Shown piece by piece: positions 10,468 to 19,238 of a stretch of 64,000 nucleotides of DNA. The notes below the pieces were generated by a model. It was not told the origin of the DNA. It saw only the letters and a program-made list of their open reading frames with translations, and ran no database searches. How positions within the stretch are numbered: the first letter of the stretch is position 1; the number at the start of each line of letters is the position of its first letter. Source of the DNA: an uncultured Clostridia bacterium (GTDB lineage: Bacteria; Bacillota; Clostridia; Oscillospirales; Oscillospiraceae); the NCBI GenBank assembly GCA_947644595.1, contig CANSAE010000001.1, forward strand, positions 443,605 to 507,604, read 5' to 3'. The translations under genes and the position numbers were made by a program.

Positions 10468-10510
10468 TCACATTCCTCATCTTACCAGTTTTGCATAATA
10501 GTATATTTTA

Positions 10511-11533
10511 TTACATTTCTCCGGGTTTTGCAATGCAAATGATGGTATTTTCTGCCGGATTTTCACGAATCGTTGCACGGGACAGTGCAAATTCACGTTC
10601 CAGTGTGCGGATATTCCCCCGGTGCTGACCGATCATCTGAGAAAGCTTGCCCTGGGGCACCTCCAAAATGACCGCACTCCCCGGAGGAACATCCCGGAGC
10701 AACTCCCGGGCCGCATTCAGCATCATCCGCGATCGGACCAGTTCTCCCAGCGCCGGGTGATAGGCCCCGGCGGCAGCTCCTCCGGAAGTCAGTTCCTCCG
10801 TAGGATTCAGTCCCAGGCGGATAATGGGGATACCGGCCGCATCAAACAGCGGAACGATCCTGGCGCAAAGTTCCACCGCAGCTTCCAAAGTATGCGCCTG
10901 ATACATTCCCGCCTTCCACAAATCATACAGCGGTGTATCCTTCACCACCACCGTAGGGTAAATGCGCACTCCGTCCGGCATCAGGGCGATGAGTTCCTGC
11001 GCCGTTTTCATCGATGCCTCGCCGCCCTCGTCCCCGGGCAGGCCGGTCATCATCTGCAGGATGAGCCGGAAGCCCCGAGCCTTCACCAGGCACGCAGCCG
11101 TCTCCACGTCCTTTGCCGTATGTCCCCGGCCAGACTGCTCCAGCACATGGTCATCCATGGACTGCGCCCCCAGCTCAATGGTCTCCACGCCATATCGAGC
11201 AAGACGCAGCAGCGTCTCTTCATCGATGGCATCCGGCCTTGTGGACAGGCGGATGGACGAAAGCGTTCCATCACGCAAAAACGGCCTGGCAGCTTCCAGC
11301 AGTTCCTGCTGCAGTTCAACGGGTATGGCAGTGAAGCTTCCCCCATAAAACGCAAGCTGCCGCCGGGCCCCTGAGGGGGTCTGAGCGGCTCCTTGCATGA
11401 TCGCCGCCGACACCTCATCAGCCGTTACCGGCCTCCGGGCGCCGGAAATACGGCGCTGATTGCAAAACACACAATCCTTCCTGCATCCCAAATGGGGCAC
11501 AAATACCGGAATGATGGTCTGTTTCGCACTCAT
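10511..11533 (-). CDS. Elp3-like radical SAM protein
   Basis: Radical S-adenosylmethionine protein of 340 residues with the iron-sulfur motif C17-x3-C21-x2-C24 (CRKDCVFC) and an Elp3-type core (YGGSFTAIP, IRLSTRPDAID, ELGAQSMDDHVL). It ends with a short domain that ends near the stop and lacks an obvious acetyltransferase domain, unlike true Elp3. Proteins of this group often sit between rnc and smc in Clostridia; the substrate is unknown, though tRNA modification is a reasonable guess. Its start overlaps the rnc stop by 4 bases. Confidence 0.85.
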   Translation of the reverse strand: MSAKQTIIPVFVPHLGCRKDCVFCNQRRISGARRPVTADEVSAAIMQGAAQTPSGARRQLAFYGGSFTAIPVELQQELLEAARPFLRDGTLSSIRLSTRPDAIDEETLLRLARYGVETIELGAQSMDDHVLEQSGRGHTAKDVETAACLVKARGFRLILQMMTGLPGDEGGEASMKTAQELIALMPDGVRIYPTVVVKDTPLYDLWKAGMYQAHTLEAAVELCARIVPLFDAAGIPIIRLGLNPTEELTSGGAAAGAYHPALGELVRSRMMLNAARELLRDVPPGSAVILEVPQGKLSQMIGQHRGNIRTLEREFALSRATIRENPAENTIICIAKPGEM

Positions 11534-12204
11534 TTCAGTTTTCCCAACGCGTCACCGGCGGCAGCCTGTTCCGCTTCTTTTTTCGTTCTTCCCGCACCGT
11601 TGCCCACGACCTCGCCGTTTAAAGAAACGCTGACCGTGAACTCTTTTTTATGGTCCGGGCCCGATTCTCCCGTGACGGCATAGGTGAGCGTCTGCCCTGA
11701 TTTATGCTGCACCAGTTCCTGAAGGCGGGTCTTATTATCCGAATCCCGCACGGGCAGGCCTTTATCCAGTGCGCTGAGTACCCGTTCCAGAATAAACCGC
11801 TCCGCAGCTTCCATGCCTCCGTCCAAAAACATGGCGGCAATCATAGATTCCACCGCATCGGCCAAAATGGACGGACGCTCCCGGCCGCCGGAGCTTTCTT
11901 CCCCCTTGCCAAGGCGCAAAGACTGACCCAAATCCAGGTCCTGAGCCACCATATACAAAGCGTGCTCACACACCAGTTCTGCACGGAGCTTCGTCATATT
12001 GCCTTCAGGCAGTTCCGGATAGTGTTGGTAGAGGTATTTGGCCGTGACAAATCCCAAAACGGAATCTCCCAGAAATTCCAGACGCTCGTTGCTGGTGATT
12101 TTCGGGTCTTTCGTTTCGTTGGCGTAAGAGCTATGGCGCAGGGCATTTTCCAACAACACCCGGTTCTGAAAAACATAGCCCAATTTCTGTTCCAATGTCA
12201 TCAT
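11530..12204 (-). CDS. rnc: Ribonuclease III
   Basis: Double-strand-specific endoribonuclease that matures rRNA and processes structured mRNA. The RNase III signature ERLEFLGDSVLG lies near residue 40, the second acidic patch is in ADAVESMIAAMFLDGG, and a C-terminal dsRNA-binding domain ends in RTKKEAEQAAAGDALGKL. Two tandem ATGs at 12204 and 12201 fit the family start (MTLEQKLGYVF); an in-frame ATG at 12231 would lie inside acpP and add 9 residues. I chose 12204, one base after the acpP stop. About 224 residues, the usual length. Confidence 0.95.
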   Translation of the reverse strand: MMTLEQKLGYVFQNRVLLENALRHSSYANETKDPKITSNERLEFLGDSVLGFVTAKYLYQHYPELPEGNMTKLRAELVCEHALYMVAQDLDLGQSLRLGKGEESSGGRERPSILADAVESMIAAMFLDGGMEAAERFILERVLSALDKGLPVRDSDNKTRLQELVQHKSGQTLTYAVTGESGPDHKKEFTVSVSLNGEVVGNGAGRTKKEAEQAAAGDALGKLK

Positions 12205-12205
12205 A

Positions 12206-12445
12206 TCAGTGTTCAACGGTACTCTCCACATAGTCTACCAAGTCCCCAATGGTCAGGATCTTGGCCAGTGCATCTTCCGGCGTTTCAGGCAGGCCGAATT
12301 CATCTTCAATATCAATGGTCAGCTCCACCTGGTCCAAAGAGTCGGCACTCAGGTCCGCCACAAATTCTGTGGCGGGAGTCAGTTCTTCCAGTTCCTTATT
12401 AAAGCGGTCCGCCACCATTTCCATAATTCTTTCCTGTACGCTCAT
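12206..12445 (-). CDS. acpP: Acyl carrier protein
   Basis: Carrier of acyl chains in fatty-acid synthesis; 79 residues, acidic, with the 4'-phosphopantetheine attachment Ser35 in the DSL motif (SADSLDQVEL). It lies between plsX (2 bases upstream) and rnc (1 base downstream), the classical plsX-acpP-rnc order of Firmicutes. Expression is presumably joint with the rest of the cluster. Confidence 0.97.
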   Translation of the reverse strand: MSVQERIMEMVADRFNKELEELTPATEFVADLSADSLDQVELTIDIEDEFGLPETPEDALAKILTIGDLVDYVESTVEH

Positions 12446-12447
12446 GT

Positions 12448-13473
12448 TTAAAACTCCTTTTCATCTTTCACGCTGTCCATGCGCATATCGTCAATATGTT
12501 CTGCAATCGTTTGAATAAAGTCTGACTGGGCAAACTCCGCAGCCTGCCGGATCGCATTCACCACAGCCGACGCCTCAGATGATCCATGGGCTTTAATAAC
12601 CGGTTTGCTGATCCCCAGAAGCGCCGTACCGCCGATTTCATTGGGGTCCATCATTTTTTTCAAGGCACCGATGTCGTTTTTCACCATCAGGGCAGCCAGT
12701 TTGTTTTTCAAGCCAGACATAAGAATTTCCTTGATGTTTTTCAGCAGGAATTTTGCAGTCCCTTCAATGGTCTTGAGCAGGATATTCCCGGAAAATCCAT
12801 CGGTGACGATCACATCTACCTCTCCAAACAGCACCTGAGAGCCTTCTACATTGCCCACGAAATTCAGGTCCGCCTGTTTCAGCAATTGGTAAGTCTCCTG
12901 GTGCATGGAGGTACCTTTGTGTTCCTCCGTGCCATTGTTCAACAGCGCCACCCGCGGGCTTCCAATGCCCAGCATTCGTTTGGCGTACAGATCACCCATG
13001 TAGGCAAATTGCAACAGCTGCTCCGGCGTACATTCCGCGTTGGCACCGCAATCAATCAGCAGGGCGCCCGCTCCCATATTCGGCAGGGCCGGAGCCAAAG
13101 CTGCCCGGCGGATGCCCTTGATGCGCCGGACGATCAGCGTTGCCCCCGTCAAAAGCGCACCGGTGCTGCCGGCAGAGACCACTGCATCTCCCTCGCCGTC
13201 TTTCAGCAAATTCAACGCCACTACCATGGAGGAATCCTTTTTTCTCCGGATAGCCAGCGTGGGATCATCGTTCATATCGATTACGTCATCTGCATTCTGT
13301 ATCTGAATCCCCGGCAGATTCTCGGTTCCTTCCACCCGCAGACAACGGCGGATATCCGCTTCCCGCCCCACCAGGAGCAAATCGTGCCCCAGTGTTTGAT
13401 GAGCCTGCACCGCGCCTTTTACAATCTCTTCCGGCGCGTGGTCACCGCCCATGGCATCAATGATGATCTTCAA
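12448..13473 (-). CDS. plsX: Phosphate acyltransferase PlsX
   Basis: Makes acyl-phosphate from acyl-ACP for the first step of phospholipid synthesis by PlsY. 341 residues, normal length. The N-terminal [19 protein letters not shown] motif is diagnostic, and [12 protein letters not shown] and [13 protein letters not shown] are further conserved blocks. It overlaps the trmFO stop by 4 bases and runs straight into acpP. Confidence 0.97.
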   Translation of the reverse strand: MKIIIDAMGGDHAPEEIVKGAVQAHQTLGHDLLLVGREADIRRCLRVEGTENLPGIQIQNADDVIDMNDDPTLAIRRKKDSSMVVALNLLKDGEGDAVVSAGSTGALLTGATLIVRRIKGIRRAALAPALPNMGAGALLIDCGANAECTPEQLLQFAYMGDLYAKRMLGIGSPRVALLNNGTEEHKGTSMHQETYQLLKQADLNFVGNVEGSQVLFGEVDVIVTDGFSGNILLKTIEGTAKFLLKNIKEILMSGLKNKLAALMVKNDIGALKKMMDPNEIGGTALLGISKPVIKAHGSSEASAVVNAIRQAAEFAQSDFIQTIAEHIDDMRMDSVKDEKEF

Positions 13474-14783
13474 AATTGAAATATCTCCTTTTTCAGCAAT
13501 TCGTCCAGCAGTTCCAGGCTGCGCTTGGAAATTTCCGCGTTCTTGTTCCGTTTTCCCCGGACCTTATAGCCCAAAGGTGAAATGATTCCAAAGTTGATGT
13601 TCATGGGCTGGAAATCTCCGGTGCTGCCTCCGGATATGTACAGCGCCAGGGCCCCGATGGCAGTCTCCTGAGGAAAATCTACCGCTTCTTTTCCCAGCAA
13701 CCGGGCGGCAGTCTCAATTCCCACCAGCATGCCGGACGCTGTAGACTCCACGTATCCCTCTACGCCGGTCATCTGCCCCGCAAAGCTGATGCGGGGGTCC
13801 GTGCGCAGCCGGTAATACCGGTCCAACAGAACAGGGGAATTCAGGTAGGTATTCCGGTGCATCACTCCGTACCGGACGAATTCCGCATTTTTCAGTGCGG
13901 GGATCATGGTGAACACCCGCTTTTGTTCCCCCCAAGTCAAATGAGTCTGGAAGCCCACCATATTATACAAGGTACCGTCGGCATTGTCCTGCCGCAGCTG
14001 CACTACCGCATATGCTTCTTTTCCGGTGTGAGGGTCCACAAGGCCCACAGGCTTCATGGGGCCGTACCGCAGGGTATCCACCCCCCGGCGGGCCATGACC
14101 TCCACAGGCATACAGCCTTCAAACACTCCCCCGTCATCAAAGCCGTGAACCTCCGCTTCCTTGGCGGTGACCAGTTCCTGAACGAATGCCTGATATTCCT
14201 CTTTGTCCATAGGACAGTTTACATAATCTGCCGTTCCCTTGTCATATCGGGAACCGAACCAGGCGTTGTCCATGTTCACGCTTTCCAATGTAACGATCGG
14301 TGCCACTGCGTCATAAAAATGAAGGTCATCCTGGGCGCAGAGCTTTCCGATGGTATCCGCCAGCGCATCGCTGGTGAGAGGTCCGGAGGCAATTACGACT
14401 TCTCCGGCAGGAATCGTCACCGCTTCCGTTTCTTCTACCGTGATATTGGGATGGCTGCGGAGTTTTTCCGTAATATAGGCAGAAAAGCCTTCCCGGTCCA
14501 CCGCCAGAGCTCCGCCGGCCGCTACGCGGTTTTGCTCTGCGGATTCCATGATCAGACTACCCATACGCCGCATTTCCTCTTTCAACAACCCCACAGCATT
14601 GGTCAATTCATCGCTGCGCAAAGAATTGGAGCAGACCAACTCGGCAAAACCAGGAGAAACATGGGCAGGGGTCATCTTATGGGGCTTCATTTCCATCAAG
14701 CGCACCTGAATGCCGCGCCGCGCCAGCTGCCAGGCGCATTCTGAGCCTGCCAGTCCCGCGCCGATTACCGTTACTTCCGTCAT
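13470..14783 (-). CDS. trmFO: Methylenetetrahydrofolate-tRNA uracil-5-methyltransferase TrmFO
   Basis: FAD- and folate-dependent enzyme that makes 5-methyluridine at position 54 of tRNA. 437 residues. The dinucleotide-binding segment [19 protein letters not shown] is at the N-terminus, followed by [12 protein letters not shown], the LVCSNSLRS block and, near the end, [11 protein letters not shown], all typical of TrmFO. It lies directly after topA (18-base gap), the topA-trmFO order seen across Firmicutes. Confidence 0.97.
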   Translation of the reverse strand: MTEVTVIGAGLAGSECAWQLARRGIQVRLMEMKPHKMTPAHVSPGFAELVCSNSLRSDELTNAVGLLKEEMRRMGSLIMESAEQNRVAAGGALAVDREGFSAYITEKLRSHPNITVEETEAVTIPAGEVVIASGPLTSDALADTIGKLCAQDDLHFYDAVAPIVTLESVNMDNAWFGSRYDKGTADYVNCPMDKEEYQAFVQELVTAKEAEVHGFDDGGVFEGCMPVEVMARRGVDTLRYGPMKPVGLVDPHTGKEAYAVVQLRQDNADGTLYNMVGFQTHLTWGEQKRVFTMIPALKNAEFVRYGVMHRNTYLNSPVLLDRYYRLRTDPRISFAGQMTGVEGYVESTASGMLVGIETAARLLGKEAVDFPQETAIGALALYISGGSTGDFQPMNINFGIISPLGYKVRGKRNKNAEISKRSLELLDELLKKEIFQF

Positions 14784-14801
14784 TGTCTGCTCCTTTATAT
14801 C

Positions 14802-17030
14802 TCACTTTTTTGGGGATGCCGTCTTTTTCGCCGCAGCTTTTTTGGCTGAGGTCTTTTTGGAGGGCTTCTTCTCTTCTGTCTGCAGTTCTTCCCCGGCAGA
14901 TTCTTCTGCGGGGGCCTTTTTCTTATAGCCCCGCTGGTCCTCCGGCACAAACGCCTTGCACTGTTCATTGATGCAATAGGGCTTGTTCCGGCCCCGTCCG
15001 GAGCGCTTGAACAGAGTCTTTCCGCACTCAGGGCAATTGTCCTTAGTGGGAACATCCCAACTCATGAAGCCGCACTCCGCGCCCCTCTCACAAGCATAGA
15101 ACGTATAGCCCTTCCGGGAGGTACGCTTCAGGATACGGCTGTCACATTTGGGGCAGCGGCCAGGCATCTCAATAACCAGCGGCTTTGTGAAGGTGCATTC
15201 CGGGTAATTGGGACAAGCCAGGAACCGGCCAAAGCGGCCGGATTTTACCACCATAAACGCACCGCAAATATCGCATTTTTCCTCCGTGACCTCCGCGGGA
15301 ATCTTGATGCGTTCTCCCTCCAAAGCGGTTTCCGCAGCAGTGAGCTCCGCATCGAACCCGGTGTAAAACTGGCCCAGCAAATGCTTCCAATCCTGCTTTC
15401 CCTCTTCCACCTGGTCCAGATGGTCCTCCATCTCCGCGGTGAAGCCCATATCTACGATATCCGGGAAGCGTTCCTTCATCAAATTGGTGATCACCGTACC
15501 CAAAATGGTGGGCTTTAAATACTTACCCTCTTTCACCACATACTCACGGGCAGTGATGGTGGTGATGGTGGGCGCATAGGTGGACGGGCGGCCAATGCCT
15601 TTTTCCTCCATGGCCCGAATCAGGGTCGCCTCCGTGTACCGGGCAGGGGGCTGGGTAAATTTCTGCTCCTGTCTGGTATTCTCCAGATGCACCTGCTCCC
15701 CTTCTTTCAAGTCCGGCAGAGGTTTGGCGACTTCCTCCGTTTCTTCGTCCTTGGTCTCTTCATACAAGGCAGTATATCCGGGAAATTTCAATTCGGAATA
15801 GTTGGCCCGGAAGGTATAATCCGCAGATTCCGTATCCATTACCACGTTATCATACACTGCATTGGCCATCTGAGAGGCTGTGAAACGTCCCCAAATCAGA
15901 CGATACAGCCGATACTGCTCCTGGGTAAGAGACTTTCGCACCACATCGGGCGTCAGCTCCACGGATGTGGGCCGAATGGCCTCATGGGCATCCTGAGCGT
16001 TGCCTTTGGTTTTAAATTTCCGGGGCTCGGCAGGGCAATAGTCCTTGCCGTACCGGGTCTGAATAAAGCCACGCACGGCAGCGATGGCCTCGTCGGAAAT
16101 ACGCAGAGAGTCCGTTCTCATGTAGGTGATAAGGCCGATGGTCCCCTGACCTTCAATTTCCACGCCTTCATACAGTTGCTGGGCAATCGACATGGTGCGC
16201 CGGGGTGTGAGTCCCAGCCGGCGGGATGCCTCCTGCTGCAGGGTAGACGTAATAAAGGGTGGAGACGGGCTGCGCTGCTTCTCTCCGCGCTTCACGCTCT
16301 TAATGGTAAAGGGGGCCTCTTTGATTGCGCGGACCACCTCGTTTACCTCGTCCTCACTGTGCAGTTCTCCCTTTTTCCCGTCTTTTCCGTAATACCGGGC
16401 AGTAAACGCGGTATCCGGCTTGCCGCAGTTCAGCACCGCATCCAGCAGCCAGTATTCTTCCGGGTTGAAGGCCGTGATCTCTTCTTCCCGGTCCACGACC
16501 ATACGGGTGGCCACAGACTGGACCCGGCCGGCAGACAGCCCCCGCTTGACCTTTTTCCAAAGCAGCGGAGACAGCTTATAGCCCACAATACGGTCCAGAA
16601 TGCGCCGGGCCTGTTGGGCATCCACCAGGTCCTGGTCGATTTCCCGGGGGTTCTGGATGCTCTCCGTCACCACCCGCTTGGTGATCTCATTAAACGTCAC
16701 ACGCTTGGCTCTGTCGTCAGGCAGTTCTAGCAGTTCTTTAAGGTGCCAGGAAATCGCTTCTCCTTCACGGTCCGGGTCAGTCGCCAAATAGACAGTGGGG
16801 GCAGACTTCGCTTTTTTCCGCAGGTCCTCAATCACATCTTCCCGGCCCTTCACCGGCAGGTACTCCGGCAAAAACCCATTTTCCACATCCACGCCAAGCG
16901 TACTCTTGGGCAGGTCCCGCAAGTGGCCCATGGAGGCAACCACAGTGTAATCTCCGCCTAAGTATTTTTCGATGGTCTTTGCTTTCGCGGGGGATTCCAC
17001 GATGACCAAGTTCTTCTTCGCTCTCGCCAT
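14802..17030 (-). CDS. topA: DNA topoisomerase I
   Basis: Type IA topoisomerase that relaxes negative supercoils. 742 residues. The TOPRIM domain starts with VESPAKAKTIEKYLGGDY and carries DPDREGEAISW; the active-site Tyr303 lies in GLITYMRTDS. Three C-terminal four-Cys zinc ribbons follow (CDICG...CPNYPEC, CPKCD...C, CPECG...C). The protein ends in a Lys/Ala-rich basic tail of about 25 residues. It starts 7 bases after dprA. Confidence 0.98.
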   Translation of the reverse strand: MARAKKNLVIVESPAKAKTIEKYLGGDYTVVASMGHLRDLPKSTLGVDVENGFLPEYLPVKGREDVIEDLRKKAKSAPTVYLATDPDREGEAISWHLKELLELPDDRAKRVTFNEITKRVVTESIQNPREIDQDLVDAQQARRILDRIVGYKLSPLLWKKVKRGLSAGRVQSVATRMVVDREEEITAFNPEEYWLLDAVLNCGKPDTAFTARYYGKDGKKGELHSEDEVNEVVRAIKEAPFTIKSVKRGEKQRSPSPPFITSTLQQEASRRLGLTPRRTMSIAQQLYEGVEIEGQGTIGLITYMRTDSLRISDEAIAAVRGFIQTRYGKDYCPAEPRKFKTKGNAQDAHEAIRPTSVELTPDVVRKSLTQEQYRLYRLIWGRFTASQMANAVYDNVVMDTESADYTFRANYSELKFPGYTALYEETKDEETEEVAKPLPDLKEGEQVHLENTRQEQKFTQPPARYTEATLIRAMEEKGIGRPSTYAPTITTITAREYVVKEGKYLKPTILGTVITNLMKERFPDIVDMGFTAEMEDHLDQVEEGKQDWKHLLGQFYTGFDAELTAAETALEGERIKIPAEVTEEKCDICGAFMVVKSGRFGRFLACPNYPECTFTKPLVIEMPGRCPKCDSRILKRTSRKGYTFYACERGAECGFMSWDVPTKDNCPECGKTLFKRSGRGRNKPYCINEQCKAFVPEDQRGYKKKAPAEESAGEELQTEEKKPSKKTSAKKAAAKKTASPKK

Positions 17031-17037
17031 ATCAGGA

Positions 17038-18246
17038 TCAACCTCTTATAATATTTAGTGTAAAACGCTTCCCCGGCTCCTGGCTCACCATGCCTTCCAA
17101 TTCCAGCACAGTCAGCTCCGACAGGACGGTAGGCGCATCAAGTACGGCAGACTCGATAATATCATCTATGTGCATGGAAGGTCCCGTCATACAGGCAATA
17201 ATGGCAAGCTGACGCTCACTCAATCCTTCCAACTGCTTCTCCAAGTCAATATATTCCTCGTGCTTTTCCTTGTCAATCACTTTTTTTGACGAAGGCTCCC
17301 GGACTTTTACGAAATCAGCATATTCCGCCGGTTCTTCCTGAGGGATTTTCAGTCTCTCCCGCCCGGGATACCGGATCCTGTTCCGATACAGGCCCTCAAA
17401 CTCACACAGAATATCCCAACCGGTTGAAACAGCCTTTGCGCCGTCTTGGATCAGGCGATTGGTCCCCACTGAATTCGGAGCATCCGCATTGCCAGGAACT
17501 GCGAATATTTCCTTTCCCTGCTCCAGCGCTTCATCCACAAACAGCAGGGCGCCGCTCCGTTCCGGAGCTTCTACTACAACTACGCCTTCTGACAGTCCCG
17601 CGGTCACGCGATTCCTCTGGCGGAAATTCGTCTTAAGGACGGTTGTCCCCGGCGGGTATTCTGAAACCAGCGCACCTGTGGATGCCACATCATCGAAAAT
17701 TCCGCCGGTTGCAGACTCCAAACCCGTAGCTGCCACACCCACTACCCGGCCGCCGGCCCGGAGCGCACCTTCAGCCCCCAGCCGGTCGATCCCTCTGGTG
17801 AGACCTGACAATACAAGGCCGCCGCATTTGGTGATCTCATATCCCATACGCCGCGCCATTTTCACGCCGTAAGGCGTTGGTTCCCGGGTACCGATGACCG
17901 CGATCGCCGCTTCCTCATCCACGGCCGGAAGGCGGCCTCTTACATACAGTGCTACCGGTGGGTCGTAAATATTCTGCAACCGCCGAGGATAGGCCGCATC
18001 CTGAAGGGTGACGACAGAGATACCTTCCTGCTCACAACGTCCCAGTATCTCCATGGCGCTGTCCAGTTCCCGACATCCCATATTGGCTATATCACCGTCG
18101 GTAACACCTTCGATGGTCAACAGCTGTTTGTCGTTTGCGTAATACAACTCCATGGGATCGCCGTTAAAGTGCCCCAGCAACCGATACTTGACACTGGGAC
18201 GCACCCGCAGAGCCGACAGCCATACCCAATATTTAATTGCGGCCAT
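17038..18246 (-). CDS. dprA: DNA-processing protein DprA
   Basis: Binds incoming single-stranded DNA and loads RecA in natural transformation. 402 residues: an N-terminal SAM-like helical part, the Rossmann-like DprA core with AVIGTREPTPYGVKMAR, LSGLTRGID and NRVTAGLSEGVVVVEA, and a C-terminal winged-helix domain (about 345-400). ATG 18246 lies 8 bases after AGGAGG and is preferred over an upstream GTG at 18255 that overlaps that site. It is in the conserved dprA-topA-trmFO series. Confidence 0.95.
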   Translation of the reverse strand: MAAIKYWVWLSALRVRPSVKYRLLGHFNGDPMELYYANDKQLLTIEGVTDGDIANMGCRELDSAMEILGRCEQEGISVVTLQDAAYPRRLQNIYDPPVALYVRGRLPAVDEEAAIAVIGTREPTPYGVKMARRMGYEITKCGGLVLSGLTRGIDRLGAEGALRAGGRVVGVAATGLESATGGIFDDVASTGALVSEYPPGTTVLKTNFRQRNRVTAGLSEGVVVVEAPERSGALLFVDEALEQGKEIFAVPGNADAPNSVGTNRLIQDGAKAVSTGWDILCEFEGLYRNRIRYPGRERLKIPQEEPAEYADFVKVREPSSKKVIDKEKHEEYIDLEKQLEGLSERQLAIIACMTGPSMHIDDIIESAVLDAPTVLSELTVLELEGMVSQEPGKRFTLNIIRG

Positions 18247-18261
18247 CCGCTCCACCTCCTG

Positions 18262-19005
18262 TTATCTGCACATTTCCCACATTATAATCGACGCTGCCAC
18301 ACCGGCGTTCAACGATTCACTTTCCGGCTCCATGGGGATGATAATTTCCCCGTCACAGGCCGCCAGCAGCCGCCCGCTCAAGCCCTGTCCCTCGCTTCCG
18401 ATGGCAACGGCACTGCGGGACAAAGAGACCTGACGCACATCCTGTGCTCGGTCGGACAAAGCCGCGCCGTATAAAGACATGCCCTTGTTATGGAGCAGCA
18501 CAGTCAGTTCATCCAGAGACAGCTCCAATACCGGCTGGCGGAACAGCGCCCCCATGGAAGCTCTCGCTGTTTTTGCGGCGAATACCGACGCGCAATCCCC
18601 TACAAGGACCACAGCATCCACCCCCAGGGCATTGGCGGTGCGAATCACCGTTCCCACGTTCCCCGGATCCTGGACGTTTTCCAGTACGATCATCCGGTCC
18701 AGCCGTTCCGGAGGTTTCTGCTCCGGAATTTTGACCGTGAATACCGGGCCCGGGGCATTTTTCAGCGGAGAGGCATATTCCACCAGTTCACGTGGGGCCG
18801 TATATTCCGCAGCTCCCTGAACGGAGCATTCCGCTTCCCCGCTCCACAGCACACTTGTAACCTCAGCGCCGCAGGTCAAAGCCTCCCGCAGGAGTTTTAT
18901 TCCATCCAGAACATATTCGCCCTGTCGCGCCCGATAGCCGTTGTCCGCAGCCAGCTTTCGCAGGTGCTGGATATATTGATTTTTTCTTGAGCTTAATCGT
19001 TCCAT
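18262..19005 (-). CDS. TrmH/SpoU-family RNA 2'-O-methyltransferase
   Basis: SPOUT methyltransferase of 247 residues, probably acting on 23S rRNA or tRNA. An N-terminal substrate-binding domain (ERLSSRKNQYIQHLRKLA) is followed by the SpoU catalytic motifs: VLENVQDPGNVGTVIRTANA, GSEGQGLSG and SLNAGVAASIIMWE. ATG 19005 matches the family start. It has no strong Shine-Dalgarno and lies only 13 bases after the hairpin at 19018-19058, so before the element arrived it probably followed lysS directly. It is the first gene of the leftward cluster. Confidence 0.9.
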   Translation of the reverse strand: MERLSSRKNQYIQHLRKLAADNGYRARQGEYVLDGIKLLREALTCGAEVTSVLWSGEAECSVQGAAEYTAPRELVEYASPLKNAPGPVFTVKIPEQKPPERLDRMIVLENVQDPGNVGTVIRTANALGVDAVVLVGDCASVFAAKTARASMGALFRQPVLELSLDELTVLLHNKGMSLYGAALSDRAQDVRQVSLSRSAVAIGSEGQGLSGRLLAACDGEIIIPMEPESESLNAGVAASIIMWEMCR

Positions 19006-19017
19006 CTTTTCAAAACG

Positions 19018-19058
19018 GCAGGCGCGTTCCCCCGCCCGCGGGCAGGAAACGCGCCTGC
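19018..19058 (-). terminator. Hairpin, probable original lysS terminator
   Basis: Perfect 11-bp arms GCAGGCGCGTT / AACGCGCCTGC (19018-19028 and 19048-19058), with further partial pairing inside. On the minus strand it is followed by CGTTTTG. It lies just after the displaced lysS 3' end, so it is best read as the native lysS terminator or an attenuating intercistronic hairpin left behind when the element inserted. Confidence 0.7.
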
Positions 19059-19064
19059 ATCCTT

Positions 19065-19166
19065 TTACTCCAAAGGTTTCATGGTGGGGATTAAAGCATG
19101 AAACATCCATATGGGGTCAAATGCTCTCGTTTTCGTGCTATTCCCATACATTTTTAAAGCGTTCAT
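19065..19166 (-). CDS. Small ORF spanning the left attachment site, ending in the lysS C-terminus
   Basis: A 33-residue frame with a strong ribosome site (AAGGGAGGA, 6 bases before ATG 19166). Its last residues are PTMKPLE, nearly the same as the PTMKPLD that ends LysS at the far end of the element. The first two thirds belong to the element and the last few codons come from the displaced host lysS end. It may be a real small gene crossing the att site, or just a by-product of a core that preserves coding sequence. No domain is recognisable. Confidence 0.4.
   Translation of the reverse strand: MNALKMYGNSTKTRAFDPIWMFHALIPTMKPLE
19078..19103. repeat. Left attachment site (displaced lysS 3' end)
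   Basis: Core TTCATGGT at 19078-19085. The minus strand reads LIPTMKPLE-stop, matching [13 protein letters not shown] of lysS. Sequence to the left of the core (the terminal codons and hairpin) should be original host DNA; sequence to the right is element. Confidence 0.8.
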
Positions 19167-19207
19167 GCTGAATCCTCCCTTTTACTCTCGCAACTTTGCG
19201 GCGAAAA

Positions 19208-19229
19208 GGTGTAAAACGAAGTGTAAAAT
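19208..19229. repeat. Left-end TGTAAAAC direct repeats (integrase arm-site candidates)
   Basis: GGTGTAAAAC at 19208-19217 and AGTGTAAAAT at 19220-19229, spaced 12 bases. The same repeats occur at the right end (34267-34286). Tn916-family integrases bind short direct repeats inside each end of the element, so these are candidate arm-type sites. Confidence 0.5.
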
Positions 19230-19238
19230 CAGGTATAC

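Noticed and set aside
19006..19110. Extension of the TrmH-like frame upstream to 19110
   Set aside because: The extra 35 residues run out of frame through the lysS terminator and att site; the family start is at 19005.
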